Positions 47,452 to 57,353 of a stretch of DNA of 64,000 bases are shown here, one piece after another. Source of the stretch: Ananas comosus (lineage: Eukaryota > Streptophyta > Magnoliopsida > Poales > Bromeliaceae); NCBI RefSeq assembly GCF_001540865.1, contig NC_033633.1, positions 1,385,130 through 1,449,129 on the forward strand, given 5' to 3'. The translations under genes and the position numbers were made by a program. Each line of letters begins with the position of its first letter. Positions within the stretch are counted from its first letter, which is position 1. A model generated the notes under the pieces. That model saw only the letters and a list, made by a program, of their open reading frames with translations, did not search any database and had not been told where the DNA came from.

Positions 47452-47598
47452 CTTTTAGAGAAAGGTATCATGCTACCCGCTTCGTTTATTTCATTTTAGA
47501 AATAAACTTAGCTGAAAATGTGAAACAATTAGACTTTGAATCTGAGACCTCAGTACCAATCACCAAATCCATTGGCACTTACGCTAGGACCAGTTGGT
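47452..47598 (-). mobile_element. SINE B of three in one target site
   Basis: Same subtype as SINE A (GAATCTGAGACCTCAGTACC) but with clear differences, so it is not a recent tandem duplicate. The same site sequence borders it at 47433 and 47599. Confidence 0.85.
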
Positions 47599-47614
47599 AC
47601 TAGTCTTAGATGTT

Positions 47615-47771
47615 TTTTTTTTTTTTTTTGAGAGAGATAGGTAGCACGATACCCGCTTCGTTTATTTCATTTAAAAGTAAACTTAGCTAGAAATGTGAAT
47701 CAACTAGGATTCGAATTTGAGTCTCGAATACCGACCAAGCTCTTTGTCACTTGCTTTAGGGACAGTCGGTT
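47615..47771 (-). mobile_element. SINE C of three in one target site
   Basis: It is closer to the main family (GAATCAACTAGGATTCGAAT, GGGACAGTCGGT) than to A and B. It is bordered by the site at 47599 and by ACTAGTCTTAGACGTT at 47772-47787. Confidence 0.85.
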
Positions 47772-47861
47772 ACTAGTCTTAGACGTTGAAACTACATTTT
47801 TGTGGGTTTGCGCTGGATGCCACGGAATACTATTAGCCACAAGTGTCAGCATCTGTTTTTT

Positions 47862-47946
47862 TTTTTTGAGAAAAAGGTAGCACGCTACTCGCTTCATTCA
47901 ACGGAATGATGAATTAGGCTACAAGGGTGGGGCAGCCAGGCCCCGG

Positions 47947-47991
<45 letters not shown>

Positions 47992-49800
47992 TAGTAAATC
48001 GATCAAGGTCGAGAGAAAGCGAATTTTTTCCCCCCCCCCTTATTTTTCCCCCGGCCACTCCTTCACTAATATCTAAGGCTTTGGACAGCTAATCGCGAGT
48101 TGCGGTAGTCTATTCCTAAACAACTAAACTCATTCTAACCTTCCAGATAGTCCACCAAGCAGCCGGAAGATTAGTGAAGTCTAGTTCTCTTCATGGCTCC
48201 GATCCTTTCTACTCCGACATCTTCCAAACTAGTTCCACTTCGTCTCGCCAGATCCGTGCCCGAATATGTCCCCCCGTTTAACGAATGATAAATTTGCTGA
48301 ACACACATCGACAGACCAGGAATGGTCCACAGTTTCCTCATGCATTCCACATAGGACACGGAAGGATCGTTCATATCCCTCTCTTGACAAGTACATATCA
48401 CCGAAGTCAAAGTTCTTTTCTAGCACTAACCAGCGAACACTTTAACCTTATAGGAATTTTCAGTCCAGATCTTTGGAACGCAAGCATCTCTCACCCCCGC
48501 CCGTCCCAGCAGCCGAATACCGATTTATACCCGAAAATCTGACCATCAGTGTCCATCGCCCATTGTCGTGTTTCCGGCTCTCCTGGTCGATGATGAAGGC
48601 AGAAATCCTTTGTACATCAGCTCCGTTAGGTTGGGTACTGCCCTTGGCACTGTCGCACATCGTTCCTAGAATCCTGGTCGCAGTTCCAAGCCCCCCCTCG
48701 TGAAACATTCCTAACCTTAATGTTTTTTTGCACACGCGCCGCCTGATAGGCCTCGGAAAAGTAAAGATTCAGCGTTTTCTCCCCCCACTCCACTATCCGA
48801 CCAAAATCTATGAATGCCCGTTCCGCCAGCTTTATGCCGTTGCCCAATTGAAAATCTATGAGCCCTAGAACCCCCTTCCACCAGTTTTGAGAGTAGGTCT
48901 AAAAGATTTGCCTTCTCTGCAATGGTATTCTCCTTCGATAGTACACCTGCTCACGAATTAGCTTATTCCATTGCAGATTTGAGGCCGGTGTGAATTTCCT
49001 ACCACACACTTTGTCAGTACAGATTCATGGATTGCTAGATCTAGGATGCCAGTCCTCCTTCCTTCTTACTCTAAGCAACAAATTCCACTGCCACGAAGCA
49101 GCCTTACCGGGGGGATTCGCGCCCGCCGTTCCAGAAAAAGTCTCTCCTAAGTGCTTCGATGCGCTTAATCACCCACCTTGGAGCCTTGAATACTGCTAGG
49201 GAGAAAAGGGGTATGTTTGTGAGGACCGCGTTAACCAAAATGAGTCTGCCCCCCCTAGATAGAAGTTTAGCTTGCCAGCCTCCGATTTTATGATGAAACT
49301 TTTGAATAATCCCCCTCCATGCCTCCTTGGAAGGTGTTCTGGGAGATAGGGGTAATCCCAGATAATTGGTCGGAAACGCTCCCGTTCTACACTCAAGAAT
49401 GTTTGCCAATCTAACTCCTTTACCAGCCTTTTGGCCTAAATAGTAAAGTTCTGACTTCTCTCTGTTGATCTTCATACCTGAAGCCCATTCAAATAAATGC
49501 CATAGGAATTTAAGGTTTCTCATGCACTTGCTTCTAGCCTCACAGAAGAAAAAAGTATCGTCCGCAAACTGAATAAGGGTTACCCTGCTAGCCTCGGAAG
49601 GCCCAATGCCTATGAGGAGGTTGTTGTCGATCGCCTCGTTGGTCATTCGGGTCAGGCACTCCGCCACGAGTAGGAATAAGAAGGGCGAGAGCGGATCCCC
49701 TTGCCTTACACCCCTCTTCGTTTTAATCCAATTAGTCGGTTGTCCGTTAACCAGTATTGCTAAAATGTTGTTTTCTCCATTGCAATAGATGTTTTCTGCG
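47862..49800 (-). mobile_element. Decayed L1-type LINE copy 2, 5' truncated
   Basis: Reading the minus strand, the element enters the reverse transcriptase at the LVNGQPTNWIKTKRGVRQGD block near 49770, passes FADDTFFF and FFWNGG, then loses frame near 49104. Fragments of the zf-RVT part follow in several frames (48171-48847), then the 3' end with a long A/T-rich run and the TAGCACGCTACTCGCTTCATT tail at 47862-47900. A 43-base A run (47947-47989) lies in its 3' untranslated part. I found no clear target duplication, and its 5' limit (49790-49850) is uncertain. Confidence 0.88.
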
Positions 49801-49847
49801 AAACAACGATAGATCTGAACACACAATATATTAACCTCAGATGCCAA
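49104..49847 (-). pseudogene. Reverse transcriptase palm fragment of LINE copy 2
   Basis: This 247-codon open stretch covers the central reverse transcriptase with the catalytic motif QFADDTFF and the downstream KAPRWVIKRIEALRRDFFWN block. It is the longest intact piece of this copy, about 70% alike by eye to the ORF2 at 57354-60977. The first ~25 codons (to about 49775) do not match the family and may be flanking DNA. It has no endonuclease and no intact C terminus. Confidence 0.85.
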
Positions 49848-49849
49848 CT

Positions 49850-50920
49850 AATACTGTGCAAAACAATCATGGGTTTCTTAAAGCTAAGGTACATATGCAA
49901 AATAGATTATACAGTACCTACATATTTTTGTTAGGCAAAAGATGTACTTTGTGTGATGATCACAGAGCACCTGCCTATGCTTAACCAAAATGAACTCTTT
50001 GGCAAGGTGATTGGCTTAGCTTAAATTCCTTCTAAGAATGTAACATCACGGTGGTTGGAACTTTGAGTTCAGCGAGTTGCGATTAATCGAGGTGTTGATT
50101 ATCTCATATAAATATTTATTACTGACTGAATAAATATATTCAATACAATCAAATTTGTGTAGTTTATAATTATTTTGTTAGTATCGCTACCAGATTAAAT
50201 CCTTCAAATTATACTTAATTGGTAGATAAATATGTTGGTTTAATTTGAGCCTTAACTCTTAATTAACTGAAAAGGAATTTCTCAAGGCATATAAAAATGT
50301 CCCCGTAGTTTGAAGTACCAACTACTCCACCTAACATCCGTAGAAGTAAAGAGATGAAAACAAATATTTTTATATCATATTTGGAAAAAAAAAAAAAAAT
50401 CGAATATAGACTCTTGCGCCTCCTCAATTGCTTTTAGAGTGGGAAAAATAATTTTGTCATTGTGGAAAAAGTTGTGAGGATATCTCCAGCTATACGTCAC
50501 TTAGATAAGCTACATGCCTAACCCAACTTAAGGATCAGGGGCAATGACACTGACTTTGTCCAAATCTAATTTTTAGGATAAATTAATGAAAAAATTAAGT
50601 CTAATTCATCCATTTCCAAGGTATTATTATTATTACTACCCTAATTAATCATCTCACCGGACTGAGAAAATATTGGCTGCACCCTGTGTACCACGTCCAA
50701 TCATACACCACACTTCAGCTCTCAACTACTTCAGCTCTCATTTGACGAAATCATCGAGGATGGACTGGACAACACACTTTGCTCACTCACGACAATTTTT
50801 TTTAATATTCATTTAAAATCTAATTTTCATATCTTATAACCAAAATTTAAAAAAAATACTTTCTTTTTATTTTTTTTACGTCCTATGTAATTAAACAATC
50901 AAACTCACAAAGACACTTTC
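49850..50920. other. Non-coding intergenic region
   Basis: No gene recognised. It includes a short A run near 50385. Confidence 0.45.
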
Positions 50921-50933
50921 AATCAGATAAATT

Positions 50934-51085
50934 CATCGACCATTCCTAACGCAAGTGGCAAAAGAACTTGATGGTTAGTACCCGAGGCCCAAGTGCAAAT
51001 CCTAATTGATTTACATTTCCAGCTAAGTTTATTTCTAAATGAAATAAACGAAACGGATAGCATTCTAACTTTCTCTCAAAAAAAA
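50934..51085 (+). mobile_element. tRNA-derived SINE, plus orientation, clear target duplication
   Basis: CGACCATTCCTAACGCAAGT, TGGCAAAAGAACTTGATGG (A-box region), GGTTAGTACCCGAGGCCC, a B-box relic, TTTATTTCTAAATGAAATAA, CGAAACGGATAGCATTCTAA and an A tail. The 13-base AATCAGATAAATT flanks it at 50921-50933 and 51086-51098. Confidence 0.9.
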
Positions 51086-51488
51086 AATCAGATAAATTAA
51101 TTCTATATATTACATAGATTGAAGCATAAGATACACATACACTAAAGTACGGTGCACGAGCTGACATGGCGCACAGGGTCCAACCAATGGTAAAATTACC
51201 AATCTGCCCCTTGTGATTGGATCAACCCACAAACTAGATTCGTCCACAAAACAAATTCTTGCACGCGAAAAAAAAAAAAGAAAAAGAAAAAGAAAAAAGA
51301 AATGCAATCAACATCACTTTTTTTTTTTCTTTCGTTCAACGCCCATCAAAAGAGAAACCCTCACCTCTCCCCATCACAACCCAACCATAGAGACCCACCA
51401 CCCCTCCCCCTCCTATAATATAATCACTTACTTTTAAACCGGTCCCTTTATCCCTTCTCTATTACCAATATCTACCTCTCCGCTTCGG

Positions 51489-51490
51489 CG

Positions 51491-51524
<34 letters not shown>
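51489..51524. repeat. Poly(A) run
   Basis: Thirty-six A in a row, about 80 bases below the Dicer-like fragment. It is not followed by a recognisable element. Confidence 0.9.
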
Positions 51525-51526
<2 letters not shown>

Positions 51527-51607
51527 CACAAAAAAGATCTATAAAACGAAAGTGAAAAATTTAGAAGATTGAGAAAAGCTAGTAACAAGCCAAACTCAAG
51601 CACCGAC

Positions 51608-52240
51608 CATGACTGTCCGGCAACTCCCCCTCCTCTAGTTCTTCCGTGCACTGGCAGTCACCATTGCGCATATTTGCATTGTCTGAATCATTTTTCGTGA
51701 CAGCTCCCTCAGACAGCTGGCATTGCAATAATCCTACAACTTTCATTAGATATTGCTCTTGAAACTTGACATCAACCTGGTAATTAGCCCTTTCATCATT
51801 TTGCAAAGCTGTCAAAAATGATTGCGCAACCTGAAACCAGTTTGCAAGAGCTATTTAAATATGATGTGCTTGCAAAACATTAGCTACAGGCAATTTGATG
51901 TAATGAAATATACCTTATAAGCACACCATTGTCCTAGTTCGCCTAGGGCATAATTTATAGCTCGCAATTTCTGAATTAAATTAGCAGCACCGTCACTTTC
52001 AGTTCTTTCGGAAACACCATAGACGAGGCGCAGTTCCTCCTTTGACCCCGCGTCTCGAGCTCCCATGAACTGCCACTTGCTTCTTCGCGAGCTAGAGCGC
52101 GCAGCTTCTTCAACAGCCACTTCCATTTGTTTAATTTGCTCATGCAGCGACCAGAGAGTAGCTGCTTTATCATACTGGACGACAATTTCCAAAGGCATAG
52201 GAACATGTTTCTCCAGTTCTTTTCGATCTTTCACCGTACA
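51608..52240 (-). pseudogene. DCL1: Dicer-like 1 fragment: two exons only
   Basis: Exon A (about 52240-51914) and exon B (51830-51608) match plant DCL1, the RNase III enzyme that cuts miRNA precursors. Exon A carries the segment from LEKHVPMPLEIVVQYDKAA through SRRSKWQFMGARDAG and GVSERTESDGAANLIQKLR to GELGQWCAYK. Exon B continues VAQSFLTALQNDERANYQVD and ends EEGELPDSH. This is the spacer between the helicase halves. Both exons are open and their borders (AG|..|GT, phases 0 and 1) are conserved, so the copy is genomic, not processed. No other DCL1 exon lies nearby in either direction. The upstream side stops at the single N at 52243. Either a captured fragment or a gene cut by misassembly. 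Confidence 0.8.
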
Positions 52241-52243
52241 CAN

Positions 52244-52508
52244 ACAAGATTAATATTTCTGATCGAAAATTTTAGTACTATATCACCACTTTTTATAGGA
52301 TTTTTATTTTCAGCCGTTAAAAATTATTGATTTTGAATCTTTTCGATTGCTAAGTAAATGATATCGAAAAATCGCAAAAATTATTTTCTAAAATCTTCAA
52401 ATACGCTAGATCAAGTCTAACGGAGCCGATCGTCGATTTGAAAATTCCATCATCGAAAACGGCTCAGGAGCACGGAGGCCTCCGTGCTCCTGAGAGCACA
52501 GCAGTCCT
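52244..52508. mobile_element. Half of a foldback/MITE family copy (right arm only)
   Basis: From just after the N the sequence follows the right arm of copy 1 (CTAGATCAAGTCTAACGGAG, CCGATCGTCGATTTGAAAAT) to the terminal hairpin. That hairpin, 52463-52494, is a perfect 32-bp palindrome with the GGAGGCCTCC centre also seen in copy 1. The left arm is missing at the N. A short (TA)n follows. Confidence 0.7.
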
Positions 52509-52583
52509 GCTCTATATATATATATATCATCCTCTAACAGCTTAAATTTTTAGAATAAGCAGTAGTAGTTTTCTTCCGCGCAG

Positions 52584-55500
52584 GTGACCTGCATGAAAAA
52601 CGGCCGCCGCGACGACATGCACCAGAAGTGGCGGTGGCAGCCCAATGATTGCTCCTTACCAAAGTACACAAGCACTAGATTACAATTTTTTTTTATTTTC
52701 GTGATCATTTTTTGATGTACTAATTTTTTCGTGATTAATTAAAAGGTTTAATGCGAGATTGTTGTTGGAGAGGCTAAGGGGGAAGAGATTAATGTTTGTG
52801 GGGGATTCGCTAAATAGGAATCAATGGGAGAGCATGGTGTGTCTACTACAATCCGAGTTATCTCCCGAGGAAAGAGGGGTTACTCGGAATGGCTCATCAA
52901 TCATCTTTCGCGCCGAGGTATGTGTTCTTCAAAAAAAAGAAAAACTATTTAGAAATGAAACCATAGAGTCGTTGAATTTGATCTCTCGGCCCAGGAGTAC
53001 AATGCGACGGTGGAGTTCTACTGGGCGCCGTTCCTGGTCGAGTCGAACTCGGACGATCCGAATATTCATTCGATCCAGCACCGGATCATCAAGCCCGAGT
53101 CGATCGCCGGCCACGCCGCGCACTGGAAGGGGGCCGAGTATCTCGTGTTCAACACCTACATTTGGTGGATGAACACTCTCCATATGAAAGTGAGGTGCGC
53201 AATGTACACTCACTTTTATTCTCTGAATTCTTTTAAGAAAAAGAGTGGAGTACGAAATATTGCATTACACTATTAATTAGTAGCGTGATAGAAAAAATAA
53301 AAAAATATTTTATTTGTGAACTGAATTGGATTTATAATTTTGTTTATTTATACAGGAGGCCGACGGCCACTGATTGGTCGGAGCACGATGAGGTCGTGAG
53401 GGCGGAGGCGTATGCGAGAGTTCTGCGGACATGGTCGAATTGGGTGACTGAAAACGTGGATCCGACGCGGACGTTAGTGTTCTTCATGAGCATTTCCCCT
53501 CTTCATCTCAGGTGAGTTAGAGCTTGTTCGCAGAAGCATTAATTTTTTAAATAAAAAGTTAGAAAAATATAAAAATTTTTATTTATTTTGGATGTGGAAA
53601 AATTGGAGCATATATTTGACTTGATTAGGTTTGGTATGAGTGGTAGCTAAGTTTCAACTACAGTGATAGAAAATGAGAGGGGAATAAATAATTTTCCCCC
53701 ACGTGTGGGCCCCACGTGAGTGTCTCTCCAACCGTGACATATCACGGTTACAACACCCCAAAAAATAAAAACAAAAATAAATCCATCAACCTTTACCTTT
53801 CCCGTGGAGTACTGTGGCCGACACGCTTAAAAACCTTTAAATATGTATGCGTATTATTATAAGCTTATTAATTTATTGCCTCAATATATTCTCAATAATA
53901 TATAAAATATTAGTTTAAGATATATATTTTAGCCATCTAGTATAAGTTGGATTAAACCACCGTCTCATATTTTTTTATCTTTTTACTGAAGTTTTAAATA
54001 AATTTTGCAAATTTTTTAAATTTAAGGGAGGTAAGATATATACCTAACTAATTAACAAATTAATTGTTTTGTTATATTATATATGTACATAATTAAAATA
54101 TTTGAAAATTTTAAAAAAGGACAAGTGCGTAGCACATGGGCCTCATGAAAATACGGCGAGACATCGCTAAAACCAACGAAGGGGGAGGTGACGGGAAGTT
54201 TCGTCCCTGATTCAGTAAAATTGCACAGAGATCCCTTCAATTATAAGCATTTTAAAATGGCTCTCCTAATTTTATATATTTTTAAATTTTTATTAAATTA
54301 TTTTAGTTAAAATTTTAAAAATCTTACGGTCGAATGCACCATTCGTTCCCCTATTTTAACTATCCAGCTGTTAAATTTTGTTAAAAAAATTTATTAAAAA
54401 TTATTAGTCAGAATCATATAATATTTATCATGTCGGCAAAAATAAAAAAAAAAGAAAATCACATAAAATTAAGGAACCAATAATACAATGGCTCTAAATT
54501 TTTACAAAATTTAATTGTATTTTTAACCCGTAATAGAAGTTTAAACATAACCAACTAAAACAACTTAAAACAAAAACAAAAAAAAAAAAAAGTTTGAGAA
54601 AATGCCGATTTTTTAGAAAAAATAAAATTATGGGACCTGTTTCGAAATGACCTTCATTGGGAGGATCTAAGAACAGTTTGACGTGGCATCTCTATCCTAT
54701 GCAATTAAGGACTGTGTCAGCTTTAATAACTGTGCACCATCAATGTCACAGCTACGAAAATATGAAAGACGAAGCACTACGTTACAAAATTTAATATCCA
54801 ACAAAAACCTGCAAACACTTACTTCTATGATCTAGTCAAAGAAATGCACGAAATTTAAAGATTATTTTGACCCCCCCATGTGACATGGTTATATAGAAAA
54901 CATTTTTTTATTGCTCTGTAAAAAGAGTAATATTATACTCATAATATTTATCTTATTTTACTTATATGGTACTGTGCAGTGTTTTAATTGAATAGCAATT
55001 ATAATAATTCGCTATTAAGAGAAAATTGAATGATAATTATAGTAGTCGAAAAAAATATAAATTTTATTTGAAAAAATTAATCAAAATTAGTAAATTCCAT
55101 GTAAATATTAATAAATTTAATAAAATAATATATTTTGAGTTTAGGGTATAGGCCACATGCATAGCACGTGTTATGTTTAAGTGAATCTCCGGTGTTTGGT
55201 AGAGTCACGTGAAATGTTTTGAAAAAAGGAAGTTTTTTTAAATAGATTTTGTAAATAAAGTGATTAAGTAACAAAAAGAATAAAAATGTGTGATTTACTT
55301 TTGCTTTTCAATTTGAAAATATCTTTATATGCAAAGAGGTCTTTATTCTTTTATCTAAAAAAGAAAAATGTGTCACATTCTAAAGTTTTTTATTTTTTTT
55401 TTTCAGATTATGCAAATATAGTGATTTATNTTTCATTAATTTTTTTTTTAAAAAAAATTTAATGCATTTTCGAAAAAACCAAACACCTCCTGATTAAGTG

Positions 55501-56473
55501 AATAAACAAAAGGCAGTTTAATTATTTATTTAATATTATAATAATAATAGCTTGAATTTATTAAAATATGTGCTAATATTTCATTAGTTGATGATGCATC
55601 TTAGTTCATGCAATTTGGAGTGCTGAAATTTAATGTTACACTTGTGTAACATGTATGGAAACTCTCTTGCCCTGTTGGAATATTGAAATAAATTATTATC
55701 GAATAACTTATTTAATATAATATTTTTTATGTGACTAGATATAAAAAATTTATTTTTGCTTTTTAAAAAAAAATCTAATTATTCATAATCTAATAGGATG
55801 GCATATCTCACTTAATTTATTTTATTTTAAAAAATTGACTTAAAAGTCAAATATGCTATTCTATTTTAGACGTTTAATCAAAATTGTAACTTTTTGAGTA
55901 AATCTAAAATATTTTTGAAAAAAAATATTCATGCATTCGAACATGGGCTATTAGACGCTGTTGATATGTGGATAATTTTTTCTATAATTTGTTGTTTGTG
56001 TTATCTTGGCTTTTGCATTTGTTGTAAAAATTATATATATATATGCATTAATTGTTGACTGATTAATTCTTTTCTATGTTTTTTCTTTAAAAAAAAAAAA
56101 AAAAAAAATCAGTCCTAAAGATTGGGGGAACCCAAATGGGATCAAATGTGCGAATGAGACCCTTCCGGTGCTAGACTATCAAACACCACTGTACATTGGG
56201 CTCGACCGGCAGATGTTCGACCTGGCGGAGAACGCGACGCGGTCGCTGGCGCCGCGAATCCCCGCCGCCTTCGTCGACATCACCACCATGTCGATGTACC
56301 GCAAGGACGCGCACACGTCGGTCTACACTGTCCGGCAGGGCAAAGTGCTGACCGCAGAGCAGCATGCTGACCCCTTGACTTACGCCGACTGCATCCACTG
56401 GTGCCTCCCGGGCCTGCCGGACACCTGGAATCTCATTCTCTACTCGAAGATCATGTCTAAGCCCCTGCGATAG
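52584..56473 (+). CDS. TBL: Trichome birefringence-like (TBL/DUF231) protein, N-terminus missing
   Basis: Plant TBL proteins are Golgi O-acetyltransferases that acetylate wall polysaccharides such as xylan or mannan. Exons 52584-52663, 52746-52917, 52995-53194, 53356-53511 and 56113-56473 join in phase to 322 residues. They begin VTCMKNGRRDDMHQKWRWQP and continue into the GDS motif LMFVGDSLNRNQWESMVCLL (catalytic Ser of GDSL-type esterases). The C terminus carries the paired D-x-x-H in DCIHWCLPGLPDTWN. The family usually has 380-450 residues with an N-terminal membrane anchor and a Cys-rich start; these are absent. The first exon found starts at a good acceptor (CGCGCAG|GT), so an earlier exon once existed. 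Upstream lie half a MITE, the N at 52243 and the Dicer fragment. Intron 4 is 2.6 kb. Confidence 0.88.
53512..56112 (+). other. Long intron 4 of the TBL gene
   Basis: It has GT-AG borders (CAG|GTGAGT and ATCAG|TCC). It is AT-rich and contains the MITE-like element at 55188-55496 with the N at 55430. Confidence 0.8.
55188..55496. mobile_element. MITE-like element in the TBL intron
   Basis: CTCCGGTGTTTGGTAGAGTC near the left and ACCAAACACCTCCTG at the right are inverted ends of the GGTGTTTGGT type. The interior is AT-rich and non-coding, with a single N at 55430. Confidence 0.45.
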
Positions 56474-57217
56474 CGGCTCCTCCGATTTTCCTTATTTTCT
56501 TAAAAAAGAAAAATGCTATCTGTACACCTCTATGTAGGCGTAAATCTTATGCGTAGAGGAAAAGAAAAAAGAAAAAAGAAAAAAAAAAGTTGGGTATCTT
56601 ACACCTAGGGCTTACGGGTAACACTGCTCTTTTTGAATTGGTCATTGGGAATTTTTGCAGAAAGAGCCACTTCTTTTATGATTTTAAATTTCAAACCATA
56701 CATTTACAAAAGAAAAAGGGATGAAATGGCAAAGTCAGGAAGAAAGTGGACAATTTCTGCAAAAAGACCATTGATTTCTTTTAGCAGTTTTTTTTTTTTT
56801 ATTCTCTTTCTAGGTTAAATTTTGGGTGAGTGTGAGTGGGTTGAAAAGATGGCAACAAAAGGATTTATTTTTGATTTGGTGAGTTGTACTATGATTGAAC
56901 ATTGAACTGTACAGTAATAATTCAGTTAAAAATTATTTTTTTTCCCAAAAAGAAATTTGATAAATGAGGGGAAAAAAAGAGCAACCAATTAATGCGAAAT
57001 TATTGCATGCACCTGATGCATACTCATATCTCATATACTGTATCTAATTTTTGATCATTAGTTTGTGGCTATATTTATTTCATTAACATGATTATGTATA
57101 TATAAATATAAGAGTATATTTTTAAAAACCTATTATCTAAGAAAAAATATTGTATATTTGAATGTTACGATATTTTCTTTTTTTAAAAAAAAATTTCCTG
57201 AAGATAACAATGTTTTT
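56474..57217. other. TBL 3' region and intergenic DNA
   Basis: It probably holds the TBL 3' untranslated region. No other gene was seen before the LINE tail. Confidence 0.55.
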
Positions 57218-57353
57218 TTTTTTTTTTTTGAGAAAAAGGTAGCATGCTACCCGCTTCATTCATTAGAGGAATGAATTAAGCTACAAAAGTGAGGCAACCA
57301 GGGCCCCAGGTAAAAAAAAAAAAAAAGAAAAAAAGAAAAAAAAAGGATAGATA

